This document shows positions 49,138 to 58,093 of a DNA stretch of 64,000 bases, in pieces; position 1 is the stretch's first letter, and the number at the start of each line of letters is the position of its first letter. The position numbers and the translations under genes were made by a program. The notes beneath the pieces were generated by a model. That model searched no databases and was not told the DNA's origin. It saw nothing but the letters and a program-made list of their open reading frames with translations. The stretch is from Peterkaempfera sp044755465 (GTDB lineage Bacteria; Actinomycetota; Actinomycetes; Streptomycetales; Streptomycetaceae), in NCBI RefSeq assembly GCF_044755465.1, contig NZ_JBIVRB010000019.1:1-64000 (forward strand). The letters run 5' to 3'.

Positions 49138-51651
49138 ATGACCGAGCAGACCGGGGAGCGGCCCGCCGCACCGCCACGCACACTCGCCGAGGAGCTCCGC
49201 GCCCGAGGCGACGGTGCGCTGGCCGCGCTGCTGCGCGCCCGGCCCGACCTGCTCAACCCGGTGCCCAGCGACCTCACCCAGCTGGCCGGGCGGATCTCCA
49301 CCCGGGCCTCGTCGCTGCGCGCCCTGGAGCGGCTGGACCGGTTCACCCTCCAGGCCGCCGAGGCCCTGGCCGCCGCCCCGGACGGCTGCGACAGCCACAC
49401 CGTGCTGGCCCTGCTCACCGGCGCCCCCGGCGTCCCGCCGCACCGGCACGCCGACCCGGTGGACGCGGGCGCGGTGGCCGAGGCGCTGCCCGCCGCCCTG
49501 GCCCTGCTGCGCGAGCGGGCCCTGCTCTGGGGCCCCGACGCCACGCTGCGGCTGGTCCGCGCCGTCCGCGAGATCCTGGCGCCCACCACGGCCCACCCCG
49601 GCCCGACCGGCCTGGGCCCGACGCTGGCCGAGGCCACCGTCGGCATGTCCCCCGGCCGCCTCCAGGAGCTGCTGGCCGACGCCGGGCTGCCGACCACCCA
49701 CGACCCGGTGTCCGCCGTCGCCGCCCTCACCGCGCTGCTCACCGACCACCCCCGCGCCGCCGCGCTGCTGGCCACCGCCCCGCCCGCCGCGATCGGCGTG
49801 CTGGACCGGCTGACCTGGGGCCCGCCCACCGGTACGGTCCCCGACGCGGCCCGCCCGGTCCGCGCCGCCGACGCCCGCAGCCCGGTGGAGTGGCTGCTCG
49901 CCCGGGGCCTGCTGCTGCCCACCGGCCCCGGCACCGTCGTCCTCCCCCGGGAGGCCGCGCTGCACCTGCGCGGCGGCCGCAGCCACCGCACGGTCGAGCC
50001 GGCCCCGCCGCCGGTCGAGCCGGTGCGCGCCCATGACCCGCAGCTGGTGGACGGCACCGCCGCCGCCCAGGCGTTCACCGCCGTCCGTACGGTCGAGGAG
50101 CTGCTCGACCTGTGGAGCCTCACCCCGCCGCCGGTGCTCCGGGCCGGCGGCCTGGGCGTACGGGACCTGCGCCGCACCGCCGCCGCGCTGGACCTCCCCG
50201 AGCCGACGGCCGCGTTCTGGCTGGAGACCGCCTACGCGGCGGGCCTGCTCGCCGCCGACGGGGAGGCCGACCCGGTGTGGGCGCCCACCCCCGCGTACGA
50301 CGGCTGGTTGCAGCAGCCGGTGGCCGACCGCTGGGCGCTGCTCGCCCGGAGCTGGCTGGCCGCCACCCGGGTGCCCGGCCTGGTCGGCGGGCGCGACCCC
50401 CGGGGCAAGGTGCTCGCCGCCCTCGGCCCCGACCTGGACCGCACCCTGGCCCCCGCCAACCGCCGGGCCGTGCTGCGGCAGCTCGCCGCGCTGCCGCCGG
50501 GCTCCGCCGCGCCCGCCGCGGCGCTGCTGCCCGCGCTGCGCTGGCACCGCCCCCGGCGCGGCGGCCCCGCCACCGGCGAGGGCCGCGACCTGCGCGACGA
50601 CCTCACCGGCTGGGCGCTCACCGAGGCCGAACTGCTGGGCGTCACCGGCCGTGGCGCCCTGGCCGGGCCCGCCCGCGCCCTGCTGGCCGGCACCGACCCG
50701 GCCCCGGCGCTGGAGCCGCTGCTCCCCCAGCCGCTCGACCACGTCATCCTGCAACCCGACCTCACCGCCATCGCCCCCGGCCCGCTGCACACCCCCCTGG
50801 CGCAGGCCCTGGCGCTGGCCGCCGATGTGGAGTCCAAGGGCGGCGCCACCGTCTACCGCTTCACCCCCGAGTCGGTCCGCCGGGCGCTGGACGCGGGCCG
50901 CACCGCCGCCGAGCTGCACGAGTTCCTGACCCGGCACTCGCGCACCCCCGTCCCGCAGCCGCTCGGCTATCTGATCGACGACGTGGCCCGGCGGCACGGC
51001 CGGCTGCGGGTCGGCGCGGCCGCCGCCTATCTGCGCTGCGACGACGAGTCGCTGCTCGCGGAGCTGCTGGCCGACCGCCGCTCCGCCCAGCTGCGGCTGC
51101 GCCGCCTCGCGCCGACCGTGCTCGCCGCCCAGGCCGGGCCGGAGGCGGTGCTGACCGGGCTGCGCGCGATGGGCTACGCCCCGGCCGCCGAGTCGGCCGA
51201 GGGCGACATCCTGATCGCCCGGCCGGATGCCCGCCGCACCCCGCCGCGCAGCGCCCCGGCGCCGGTCCCCGACGGGCCGCCGGTCCCGGCCGACGTGCTG
51301 CTGGGCGCGGCGGTGCGGGCCGTCCGGGCGGGCGACCGGGCCTCCACCGCGTCCCGCCGCAGTACGGTCGCCGGGCCCGCCGCGCACCCGGAGGACCCGG
51401 CGGGCGGCCCGTCCCGGCTGCCGCGTACCGCCGCCGCCGAGACGCTGGCCGCGTTGCAGACCGCCGTGCTGCTCGGTGAGCGGATGTGGATCGGCTATGT
51501 CAACGCGGAGGGCTCGGCCGGTCAGCGGATCGTCTCTCCGGTGAAGGTCGAGGGCGGCTATGTCACCGCGTACGACCACCACCGCGACGAGATGCGCACC
51601 TTCGCCCTGCACCGGATCACCGGCGTCGCGGATCTGGACGAGGACGGCTGA
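49138..51651 (+). CDS. Helicase-associated (XPB/Ssl2-type) domain protein
   Basis: An 837-residue actinobacterial protein with the XPB/Ssl2 helicase-associated domain in the C-terminal half (QPLDHVILQPDLTAIAPGPL-like segment and LGYLIDDVARRHGRLRVG). There are no Walker A, DEAH or other SF2 helicase motifs. It ends with a WYL-like beta stretch (RMWIGYVNAEGSAGQRIVSP). It may partner the XPB helicase encoded at the end of this window; this is inferred from domain and proximity. The start follows an 18-base repeat tract. Confidence 0.82.
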   Translation: MTEQTGERPAAPPRTLAEELRARGDGALAALLRARPDLLNPVPSDLTQLAGRISTRASSLRALERLDRFTLQAAEALAAAPDGCDSHTVLALLTGAPGVPPHRHADPVDAGAVAEALPAALALLRERALLWGPDATLRLVRAVREILAPTTAHPGPTGLGPTLAEATVGMSPGRLQELLADAGLPTTHDPVSAVAALTALLTDHPRAAALLATAPPAAIGVLDRLTWGPPTGTVPDAARPVRAADARSPVEWLLARGLLLPTGPGTVVLPREAALHLRGGRSHRTVEPAPPPVEPVRAHDPQLVDGTAAAQAFTAVRTVEELLDLWSLTPPPVLRAGGLGVRDLRRTAAALDLPEPTAAFWLETAYAAGLLAADGEADPVWAPTPAYDGWLQQPVADRWALLARSWLAATRVPGLVGGRDPRGKVLAALGPDLDRTLAPANRRAVLRQLAALPPGSAAPAAALLPALRWHRPRRGGPATGEGRDLRDDLTGWALTEAELLGVTGRGALAGPARALLAGTDPAPALEPLLPQPLDHVILQPDLTAIAPGPLHTPLAQALALAADVESKGGATVYRFTPESVRRALDAGRTAAELHEFLTRHSRTPVPQPLGYLIDDVARRHGRLRVGAAAAYLRCDDESLLAELLADRRSAQLRLRRLAPTVLAAQAGPEAVLTGLRAMGYAPAAESAEGDILIARPDARRTPPRSAPAPVPDGPPVPADVLLGAAVRAVRAGDRASTASRRSTVAGPAAHPEDPAGGPSRLPRTAAAETLAALQTAVLLGERMWIGYVNAEGSAGQRIVSPVKVEGGYVTAYDHHRDEMRTFALHRITGVADLDEDG

Positions 51652-51770
51652 CCCGCCCGCGCGCGGGGGCGGTCGCCTACACTCGGCCGAAACCGATGCG
51701 TGTACGAATCCCCTGGCGGCGCCGCGAGTCCGCGCCCGCCGCACACGCCGACGGACGGGGCTGATGCCGG

Positions 51771-52265
51771 ATGATCGACGAACTCGATCGCAACATCGTG
51801 CAGGCGCTCACCCGGGACGGCCGGACGCCGTACACCACGGTTGCCCGCAGCCTGGGCGTCAGCGAGGCCACCGTCCGCCAGCGGGTCTCCAAGCTCCAGG
51901 ACAGCGGCGCGCTGCGCATCGTCGCGCTGGCCAATGCGCTGACCCTCGGCCACCAGTCGGTGCGGCTGCTGATCCGGGTCCGCGATCTGACGCCGCGCGC
52001 GGTGGCGCGGAGCCTGGCCGACATGGCGATGATCAACCATGTGGCGCTCTGCGCGGGCGGCCAGGACATCTACCTGGAGGGCACCTGCCGCGACCAGGCG
52101 CAGCTGATCCGGCTGCTAGACGACATCCGGATGCTGCCCGGCGTCTCCACGGTCCAGGTCCTGCTGCTGCTGGAGCTGTTCAAGGACTACTCCTGGGACG
52201 GCCTGTCCTCCTCGGTGGGGCAGGGCTTCACCGAGGAAGAATCCGCTCCGCGGCAGTCGGGGTGA
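51771..52265 (+). CDS. Lrp/AsnC family regulator A
   Basis: A 164-residue Lrp/AsnC regulator: N-terminal helix-turn-helix (VARSLGVSEATVRQRVSKLQDSG) and C-terminal RAM effector domain (GQDIYLEGTCRDQAQLIRLLDD). Its 3' end overlaps the convergent regulator B gene by 38 bases. The pair precedes the importer-catabolic operon and probably controls it or responds to its substrate. Confidence 0.88.
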   Translation: MIDELDRNIVQALTRDGRTPYTTVARSLGVSEATVRQRVSKLQDSGALRIVALANALTLGHQSVRLLIRVRDLTPRAVARSLADMAMINHVALCAGGQDIYLEGTCRDQAQLIRLLDDIRMLPGVSTVQVLLLLELFKDYSWDGLSSSVGQGFTEEESAPRQSG

Positions 52266-52716
52266 CGTCGCGGAAGCCCGCCCAGAGGTAGGAGTCCTTG
52301 ACCACCTCCAGCACGGTCAGCGCCTCGGCGTACTCCACACCGTTGATCCGCCGCACCCGCTCGGTCAGCAGCTCGGCCAGGTGCGCGAGGTCGCGGCAGC
52401 GCACATCGGTGATCAGGTCGTACGGGCCGACGCAGGACGCCACATAGCGGACCTCGGCCAGCCGGGACAGCTCACGGGCGACGAAGGCCAGCGGCACCCG
52501 CTGCACCCGGATCGCCAGGTGCACCTCCATCTCGCCCAGCAGCCGGGCGTCGGTCATGCCGACGACCTGGAGGATGCCCTGCCGCTGGAGCCTGCCGTAC
52601 CGGGCGCGCACCGACGCCTCGGACAGGCCGATGGAGCGGCCGATCTCCCCGAAGGAGCGCCGCCCGTCGATCCGCAGCTGATCGATGATGCTGCGGTCCA
52701 GGCCGTCGATCTCCAT
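52228..52716 (-). CDS. Lrp/AsnC family regulator B
   Basis: A 162-residue Lrp/AsnC protein with HTH IGRSIGLSEASVRARYGRLQRQG and RAM domain PYDLITDVRCRDLAHLAELL. GAGGAGG eight bases before the ATG fixes the start. It is divergent from the polyamine-type ABC operon, and four 21-base repeats begin just upstream, making it the likely direct regulator of that operon. Confidence 0.9.
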   Translation of the reverse strand: MEIDGLDRSIIDQLRIDGRRSFGEIGRSIGLSEASVRARYGRLQRQGILQVVGMTDARLLGEMEVHLAIRVQRVPLAFVARELSRLAEVRYVASCVGPYDLITDVRCRDLAHLAELLTERVRRINGVEYAEALTVLEVVKDSYLWAGFRDVTPTAAERILPR

Positions 52717-53123
52717 GGGTCCCGCCTCCTCGCTTCACCGGTGCTGACAGCGGCTTCGCCGGTGCTGACAGCGGCCTCGACAGTACTGACAGCGGCTGCG
52801 CCGGTGTTGACCTTCCCGTTACCCGGCGGTGGCGGCCGGCGGAACGCCGGGTGACCACTGCCACCTGGCACTTTGCCCGCCGCCCGGCCCCGGCGGCGCC
52901 GCCCGCCCGACCGACGTGTGACCCGGCCGCGCCGCCGGGCACCGAATCCCGTCGACGGCGGCCCCGGCAACCACTGGATTCGAGCCACCTGCCGCTGGTG
53001 GCCGAAATCAGCCACAGCCCATGATGGCTTATCCCCACCCGAGGCGCCGACCCTCCCCCTCGGGCTTCCGCCAGAAGCCCGCGAACCGGGTCCGCCTCGT
53101 CGCGTCGGAAAGGAAGCACCGCC
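52717..53123. promoter_or_regulatory. Regulatory region of Lrp B and the importer-catabolic operon
   Basis: A 407-base divergent gap. It holds the 21-base repeat array (52735-52814) and a dyad GTGGC-N8-GCCAC (52998-53015) with an AT-richer centre ~110 bases before the first start. No gene except the short leader ORF at its right edge. Promoter boxes could not be fixed. Confidence 0.5.
52735..52814. repeat. Four direct repeats with exact 21-base period
   Basis: The core GGTGCTGACAGCGG is repeated with TGAC at 52745, 52766, 52787 and 52808, exactly 21 bases apart; copies 1 and 2 are nearly identical, 3 and 4 degenerate. Two helical turns per unit puts all copies on one DNA face, as for cooperative Lrp-type binding. 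It begins 19 bases from the regulator B start. Confidence 0.8.
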
Positions 53124-53162
53124 ATGCCCGAGACGCCGCCCACCCTGCGGGTTCCCCAGTGA
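53124..53162 (+). CDS. Possible 12-codon leader ORF overlapping the PotB-like start
   Basis: ATG 53124, after GGAAAGGAAG, opens a 12-codon frame (MPETPPTLRVPQ) whose TGA overlaps the GTG start of the permease (GTGA). Either a translated leader that couples initiation, or the true N terminus of the permease separated by a frameshift. Confidence 0.45.
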   Translation: MPETPPTLRVPQ

Positions 53163-54028
53163 GCCTGGCCGCGCCGCAGGCCGTCCGCCGCCGGATGGTC
53201 CCGGCGCTGATGCTGGCACCCGCCGCCGTGACGATCGTGGCCCTCGTCCTCGCACCGCTGGTGATCGTCGTACGCAACAGCTTCGCCACGGCGGACGCGT
53301 ACGGCGGCATCCAGGGCGGATTCACCCTGGACAACTACCGGCAGCTGGCCGACCCGGTCTACCTCAAGGTCATCGGCTACAGCCTGGGCATCGCCGCCGC
53401 CAACACGGTGCTCTGCCTGGTCGCCGGGTACATCGTCGCGTACTACATCGCCGGCCGGCCCGCGTCGCGGCAGCTGGGCCTGCTGCTGCTGATCATCGTG
53501 CCGTTCTGGACCGACTTCCTGGTCCGCACCTTCGCCTGGATCAACCTGCTGAGCCCCGGCGGGCCGCTGGACTCCCTCGGCCGGTCGCTGGGCCTCTACC
53601 ACGGGCATCTCAACCTGGTGCCGGGGCAGGGCGCGTCCTTCGTCGGGCTGCTGTACGCCTTCCTGCCGACCGCCGTCTTCCCGATCTACGCCTCGCTGCG
53701 CGGAGTGGACCCGGCGCTGCGGGAGGCCGCCCGTGACCTGGGCTGCGGCTGGTGGCGGGTGCACACCAAGGTGCTGCTGCCGATCGCCAGGTCCGGGCTG
53801 CTGGCCTCCATCCTGCTGATCTTCATCCCCACACTCGGCGTCTTCGTCATCTCGGTGCTGCTCGGCGGCGGCAAGAACCAGCTGGTCGGCAACCTCATCG
53901 TGACGCTCTACACCGAGTTCCGGAACCAGCCGATGGGCGCGGCGGTCTCCGTGCTGCTGCTGGGCCTGATGCTGGTCTGCCTCGTCGCGGTGGGTCTGAC
54001 CGCCCGGCGCCTGCGGAGGAAGTCATGA
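53159..54028 (+). CDS. Polyamine-type ABC importer permease (PotB-like)
   Basis: A 289-residue permease with six membrane helices and the ABC importer loop EAARDLGCGWWRVHTKVLLPIARSG. It belongs to the spermidine/putrescine PotB group, a family that also imports other amines and small organic ions. GTG 53159 has only the leader ORF upstream and no good ribosome site of its own, so coupling is likely. The next permease overlaps by four bases. Confidence 0.88.
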   Translation: MSLAAPQAVRRRMVPALMLAPAAVTIVALVLAPLVIVVRNSFATADAYGGIQGGFTLDNYRQLADPVYLKVIGYSLGIAAANTVLCLVAGYIVAYYIAGRPASRQLGLLLLIIVPFWTDFLVRTFAWINLLSPGGPLDSLGRSLGLYHGHLNLVPGQGASFVGLLYAFLPTAVFPIYASLRGVDPALREAARDLGCGWWRVHTKVLLPIARSGLLASILLIFIPTLGVFVISVLLGGGKNQLVGNLIVTLYTEFRNQPMGAAVSVLLLGLMLVCLVAVGLTARRLRRKS

Positions 54029-54912
54029 CCGTTACCGAACTCCCCGAGCAGCAGACCGCCGAGCAGCGGAGCGCTGAGCAGCCGACCCCCCGCAGGCGGC
54101 GCGGCGACCGGCCGCACCCGATGGACCGGGTGACCGCCTGGGCGGCCCGCGGACTGATCGCCTTCCTCTACGTACCGATCGCGGTCGTGGTGGTGCTCTC
54201 CTTCAACTCCTCGGACGTCACCTACCGCTGGACCGGCTTCAGCACCCACTGGTACTCGGTGCTGCTGCACGACTCCGACCTGCTGGCGACCCTGCGCACC
54301 AGCGCCGTGGTCGCGGTCACCTCCGCCACCCTGGCGGTGGCCGCCGGACTGCTCGCGGTGATCGCGATGCCGCACTTCGGGCCCAAGGCGCGGGCGCTGC
54401 TCAGCGGCGGACTCTTCCTGCCGCTGGTGATCCCGGAGATCGTGCTCGGCGTCGCACTGCTCTCGGTCTTCGCCAAGCTGCACATCACGCTGAGCATGAC
54501 CACGCTGGTGCTCGGCCACCTGGTGGTGATCCTCCCGTACGCCGCGCTGATCCTGCTGGGCGCGCACGGCGCCCTGGACCCCTCGCTGGAGGAGGCCGCC
54601 GCCGACCTGGGCTGCGGAAAGCTGCGGACCTTCTTCTCGGTGACGCTGCCGCTGATGCGGCAGGCGCTGGTGGCGGCCTGGCTGCTCTGCTTCACCATCT
54701 CCTTCGGCGACATCGTGATGTCCACCTTCACCAACGGCGTCGGCTCCACCACGCTGCCGCTGCGGGTCTACTCGCTGCTCAAGGGCGGCCTCACCCCGGA
54801 GATCAACGCGCTGGGCACGCTGCTGATCCTCTTCACCTTCCTGATCATCCTCGGCGTCGGCCTGCGCCAGATGCGCCAGATCCTCGCCGGCGGCGACCGG
54901 CCCTCCTCGTGA
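54025..54912 (+). CDS. Polyamine-type ABC importer permease (PotC-like)
   Basis: A 295-residue permease with a polar Glu/Gln-rich head (1-30), six membrane helices and the EAAADLGCGKLRTFFSVTLPLMR loop that contacts the ATPase. It pairs with the PotB-like subunit. The ATG overlaps the upstream stop, and GGAGGAAG precedes it. Confidence 0.9.
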   Translation: MTVTELPEQQTAEQRSAEQPTPRRRRGDRPHPMDRVTAWAARGLIAFLYVPIAVVVVLSFNSSDVTYRWTGFSTHWYSVLLHDSDLLATLRTSAVVAVTSATLAVAAGLLAVIAMPHFGPKARALLSGGLFLPLVIPEIVLGVALLSVFAKLHITLSMTTLVLGHLVVILPYAALILLGAHGALDPSLEEAAADLGCGKLRTFFSVTLPLMRQALVAAWLLCFTISFGDIVMSTFTNGVGSTTLPLRVYSLLKGGLTPEINALGTLLILFTFLIILGVGLRQMRQILAGGDRPSS

Positions 54913-54959
54913 CCGGCCGCAGACCCCTGCCCACGGCCGCCCCGCTCGAAAGGACCACC

Positions 54960-56033
54960 ATGCGCACCACCACCCTCCTCACCGCCTGCGCGGCCGCCGC
55001 CGCCCTCCTCACCACCGCCGCCTGCTCCTCCGGCGGCGACGGCGGCGGCTCGGCCTCCGGCGGCGGCAAGTCGCTGCACATCTACGCCTGGGCCGGCGAG
55101 ATCCCCGACTCGGTGGTCAAGGGCTTCCAGCAGGAGACCGGGATCAAGGTCACCCTGGACACCTTCGACAGCAACGAGACGATGACCGCCAAGCTCAGCG
55201 CGGGCGGCGCCGACTACGACCTGGTGGAGCCCAGCCAGTACGCGCTCCAGCAGCTGGTCGGCCAGAAGCTGGTCCAGAAGCTCGACCACTCCCGGATCAA
55301 GGGGCTGGACAACCTCGCGCCCAAGTTCCGCGACCCGTCCTTCGACCCCGGCAACGCCTACAGCATCCCGTGGATCTGGGGCACCACCGGGCTGGCGTAC
55401 AACGAGGACTGCACCGGCCGCCCGGTGGACAGCTGGAAGGCCCTGTTCGACGGCGAGTACAAGGGCAAGACGTACATGCTGGACAACATGCTGGCCGCGT
55501 ACATCGCCGGACTCCAGGTCAACGGCTACCGCGCCACCAGCACCGACCCGGCGGAGATCCAGAAGGCCACCGACTCGCTGAAGTCCCAGAAGGCGCAGCT
55601 CGCCGGCTACAACTCCACCAACTACCCGCAGCTGCTGGCCACCGGCCAGGCGTGCGTGGCCGAGGCGTGGAGCGGCACCGCGATGGCCAAGGTCGTGGAG
55701 AGCAACAAGAAGGTGCACTACACGCTGCCCACCGAGGGCGGCTCGCTGTGGACCGACAACCTCTCGGTGACCTCCCGGGCCAAGAACATCGACGCCGCCT
55801 ACGAGTTCATCAACTACACCCTGCGCCCGGAGGTCGCCGCCCTGGTCACCGACGACGGCTCCTCGGCCAGCACCAACCAGGCCGCCCGCAGCCACATCAA
55901 GAAGACCGACCTGCTCAGCAACCCGGCCGTCTACGCGCCGGACGCGGCCGTCGACAAGGCCGACTTCCTGCTCGACCCGGGGCAGGCCATGCAGCTCTTC
56001 CAGCAGGGCTGGATGAAGATCAAGGCATCCTGA
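54960..56033 (+). CDS. Polyamine-type ABC importer substrate-binding lipoprotein (PotD-like)
   Basis: A 357-residue lipoprotein: signal peptide MRTTTLLTACAAAAALLTTAAC with the lipid-attached Cys in TAAC, then a Ser/Gly linker and a PotD-type binding domain (SLHIYAWAGEIPDSVVKGFQQ, YSIPWIWGTTGLAYN). AAAGGA before ATG 54960 and the signal position reject the longer GTG 54909 frame. Ligand is probably a di-/polyamine or related cation, but the downstream enzymes suggest a specific catabolised compound. Confidence 0.9.
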   Translation: MRTTTLLTACAAAAALLTTAACSSGGDGGGSASGGGKSLHIYAWAGEIPDSVVKGFQQETGIKVTLDTFDSNETMTAKLSAGGADYDLVEPSQYALQQLVGQKLVQKLDHSRIKGLDNLAPKFRDPSFDPGNAYSIPWIWGTTGLAYNEDCTGRPVDSWKALFDGEYKGKTYMLDNMLAAYIAGLQVNGYRATSTDPAEIQKATDSLKSQKAQLAGYNSTNYPQLLATGQACVAEAWSGTAMAKVVESNKKVHYTLPTEGGSLWTDNLSVTSRAKNIDAAYEFINYTLRPEVAALVTDDGSSASTNQAARSHIKKTDLLSNPAVYAPDAAVDKADFLLDPGQAMQLFQQGWMKIKAS

Positions 56034-56044
56034 GGAGCCGGGCC

Positions 56045-57178
56045 ATGACCGTACTCACCACCGCGACCGGCACCCCGGCGCAGCCGTCGGCCGACGCACC
56101 CGCCGTCCGGCTGACCGGGATCGGCAAGACCTTCGGCGGCGCCGCCGCCGTCAGCGACGTCAACCTCACCATCGCGCAGAACGAGTTCTTCTCCATCCTC
56201 GGGCCGTCCGGCTGCGGCAAGACGACCCTGATGCGGATGATCACCGGGTTCGAGACGCCGACCACCGGCACCGTCGAGCTGGGCGGCCGGGACGCCACCG
56301 ACCTGCCGCCGCACCGGCGCGACCTCAACATGCTCTTCCAGAGCTACGCCCTCTTCCCGCACCTGACCGTCGCGCAGAACGTCGGCTTCGAACTGCGGGT
56401 ACGCAAGCTGGTCCCCCGGGCCGAGATCCCCCGGGTGGTCGAGGAGGCACTGGCCCAGGTCCGGCTCGAAGGGTTCGGCAAGCGGACCATCGGCCAGCTT
56501 TCCGGCGGCCAGAAGCAGCGGATCGCGCTGGCCAGGGCGCTGGTCTCCCGGCCCTCGCTGATCCTGCTGGACGAGCCGCTGGGCGCGCTGGACCAGAAGC
56601 TGCGGCTGGAGATGCAGCTGGAGCTCAAGCGCCTCCAGCGCGAGGTCGGGGTGACCTTCATCTACGTCACCCACGACCAGGAGGAGGCGCTGACCATGTC
56701 CGACCGGATCGCCGTGATGAGCGGCGGCCGGGTCCTCCAGGTCGACACCCCCGAGGCGATCTACGACCGCCCGGCGGCCCGGTTCGTGGCCGGTTTCATC
56801 GGCACCTCCTCCATCCTGAGCGGCACCGTCGCCGCCCGGGGCGCGGACCGGACGCTCGAAGTCCCCGGCGTCGGCACGCTGCCGCTGCCCGCCTGCGACC
56901 TCCCGGCCGGCTCCACCGCGCACCTCTCGCTGCGGCCGGAGGACCTGCGGGTGGAGGCGGTCGACGCACCGGCGGGCGACGGCCGGTTCGGGCTGGAGGC
57001 CGTGCTCCAGCAGGCGGTCTACCTCGGCCACGGCCTGCGCTACCACTGCACCCTGGCGAACGGCTCGACCGTGCAGATCGAGCAGGCCGGGCGGGACGGC
57101 CGCGCCGCCGCCCTCGCCCCCGGCGACACCGTACGGATCTGCTGGCGGCCGGAGGACGGCCGCGTCCTGCCGGACTGA
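56045..57178 (+). CDS. Polyamine-type ABC importer ATP-binding protein (PotA-like)
   Basis: A 377-residue ATPase: Walker A GPSGCGKT, signature LSGGQKQRIALARAL, Walker B LILLDEPLGALD and H-loop YVTHDQEEAL. The C-terminal TOBE-type domain (about 285-377) is complete. GAGGAG lies eight bases before ATG 56045. It completes the importer. The gene order permease-permease-binding protein-ATPase differs from the classical potABCD order. Confidence 0.92.
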   Translation: MTVLTTATGTPAQPSADAPAVRLTGIGKTFGGAAAVSDVNLTIAQNEFFSILGPSGCGKTTLMRMITGFETPTTGTVELGGRDATDLPPHRRDLNMLFQSYALFPHLTVAQNVGFELRVRKLVPRAEIPRVVEEALAQVRLEGFGKRTIGQLSGGQKQRIALARALVSRPSLILLDEPLGALDQKLRLEMQLELKRLQREVGVTFIYVTHDQEEALTMSDRIAVMSGGRVLQVDTPEAIYDRPAARFVAGFIGTSSILSGTVAARGADRTLEVPGVGTLPLPACDLPAGSTAHLSLRPEDLRVEAVDAPAGDGRFGLEAVLQQAVYLGHGLRYHCTLANGSTVQIEQAGRDGRAAALAPGDTVRICWRPEDGRVLPD

Positions 57179-57292
57179 CCGGCCCTCCGTACCCGCCCCC
57201 GTACCCGCCCCCCGTACCCCGCAGTACATCGCAGCACCCACGCAGCACCCACCCCCGCCCCCGCGCGTCAGCGCCCCCCGCAAGGAGCAAGA

Positions 57293-58090
57293 GTGAAAGT
57301 CGCCGTCGCCCAGTTCGAGCCGACCGGCACGGTCTCGGACAACCAGACCGTGATCACCCGCATGACGGCCGCCGCCGCAGGGGCGGGCGCCGGCCTGATC
57401 GTCTTCCCCGAGGAGGCGATGCTCTCGGCGGACCACGTCGACACCCCCCTCGTCGAGGCGGCCGCCGCCGCCTGGCCCGGCTTCGTGGCGCACCTGTCCG
57501 CCGTCGCCCGTGAGCACGGCGTCGCCGTCATCGCGGGCGGCTACGAGGCCGACGCCACCACCCCCGACCTGCCCTACAACAGCCTGGTCGCGGTCGACGC
57601 CGACGGCACCGTCCTGGCGACGTACCGCAAGATGCACCTGTACGACGCCTTCTCCTACCAGGAGTCGCGCCGGGTGCTGCGCGGCGACGCCGGACCCTGC
57701 GTGGTACGGATCGGGGACTTCAACGTCGGCCTGGTCAACTGCTACGACATCCGGTTCCCCGAGTTCACCCGGACCCTGGTCGAGATGGGCGCCGACCTGC
57801 TGTCGGTCTCCGCCGCCTGGGTGCGCGGCCCGCTCAAGGAGGACCACTGGGCCACCCTGCTGCGCAGCCGCGCCATCGAGAACACCTGCTGGGTCGTGGC
57901 GTCCTCGCTGGTCAGCGATGACTGCATCGGGATGTCCATGACCGTCGACCCGCTCGGCGTGGTGCGCGGCGCCCTCGGCGAGGAGCGCGAGGGCCTGCTG
58001 CTGGTCGACATCGACCAGGAACGCCTCGACGAGGCCCGCACCCGACTGCCCGTACTGCGCAACCGGCGCATCTTCATCCAGGGACGCTGA
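57293..58090 (+). CDS. Carbon-nitrogen hydrolase (nitrilase superfamily amidase)
   Basis: A 265-residue nitrilase-fold enzyme with an intact Glu-Lys-Cys triad: FPEEAM, YRKMHLYD and NCYDIRFPE. It hydrolyses an amide or nitrile C-N bond; the length and sequence fit omega-amidase-like members. GTG 57293 with AAGGAG upstream. It is three bases before the RraA-like gene, so it acts in the same pathway on the imported compound. Confidence 0.88.
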   Translation: MKVAVAQFEPTGTVSDNQTVITRMTAAAAGAGAGLIVFPEEAMLSADHVDTPLVEAAAAAWPGFVAHLSAVAREHGVAVIAGGYEADATTPDLPYNSLVAVDADGTVLATYRKMHLYDAFSYQESRRVLRGDAGPCVVRIGDFNVGLVNCYDIRFPEFTRTLVEMGADLLSVSAAWVRGPLKEDHWATLLRSRAIENTCWVVASSLVSDDCIGMSMTVDPLGVVRGALGEEREGLLLVDIDQERLDEARTRLPVLRNRRIFIQGR

Positions 58091-58093
58091 ACC

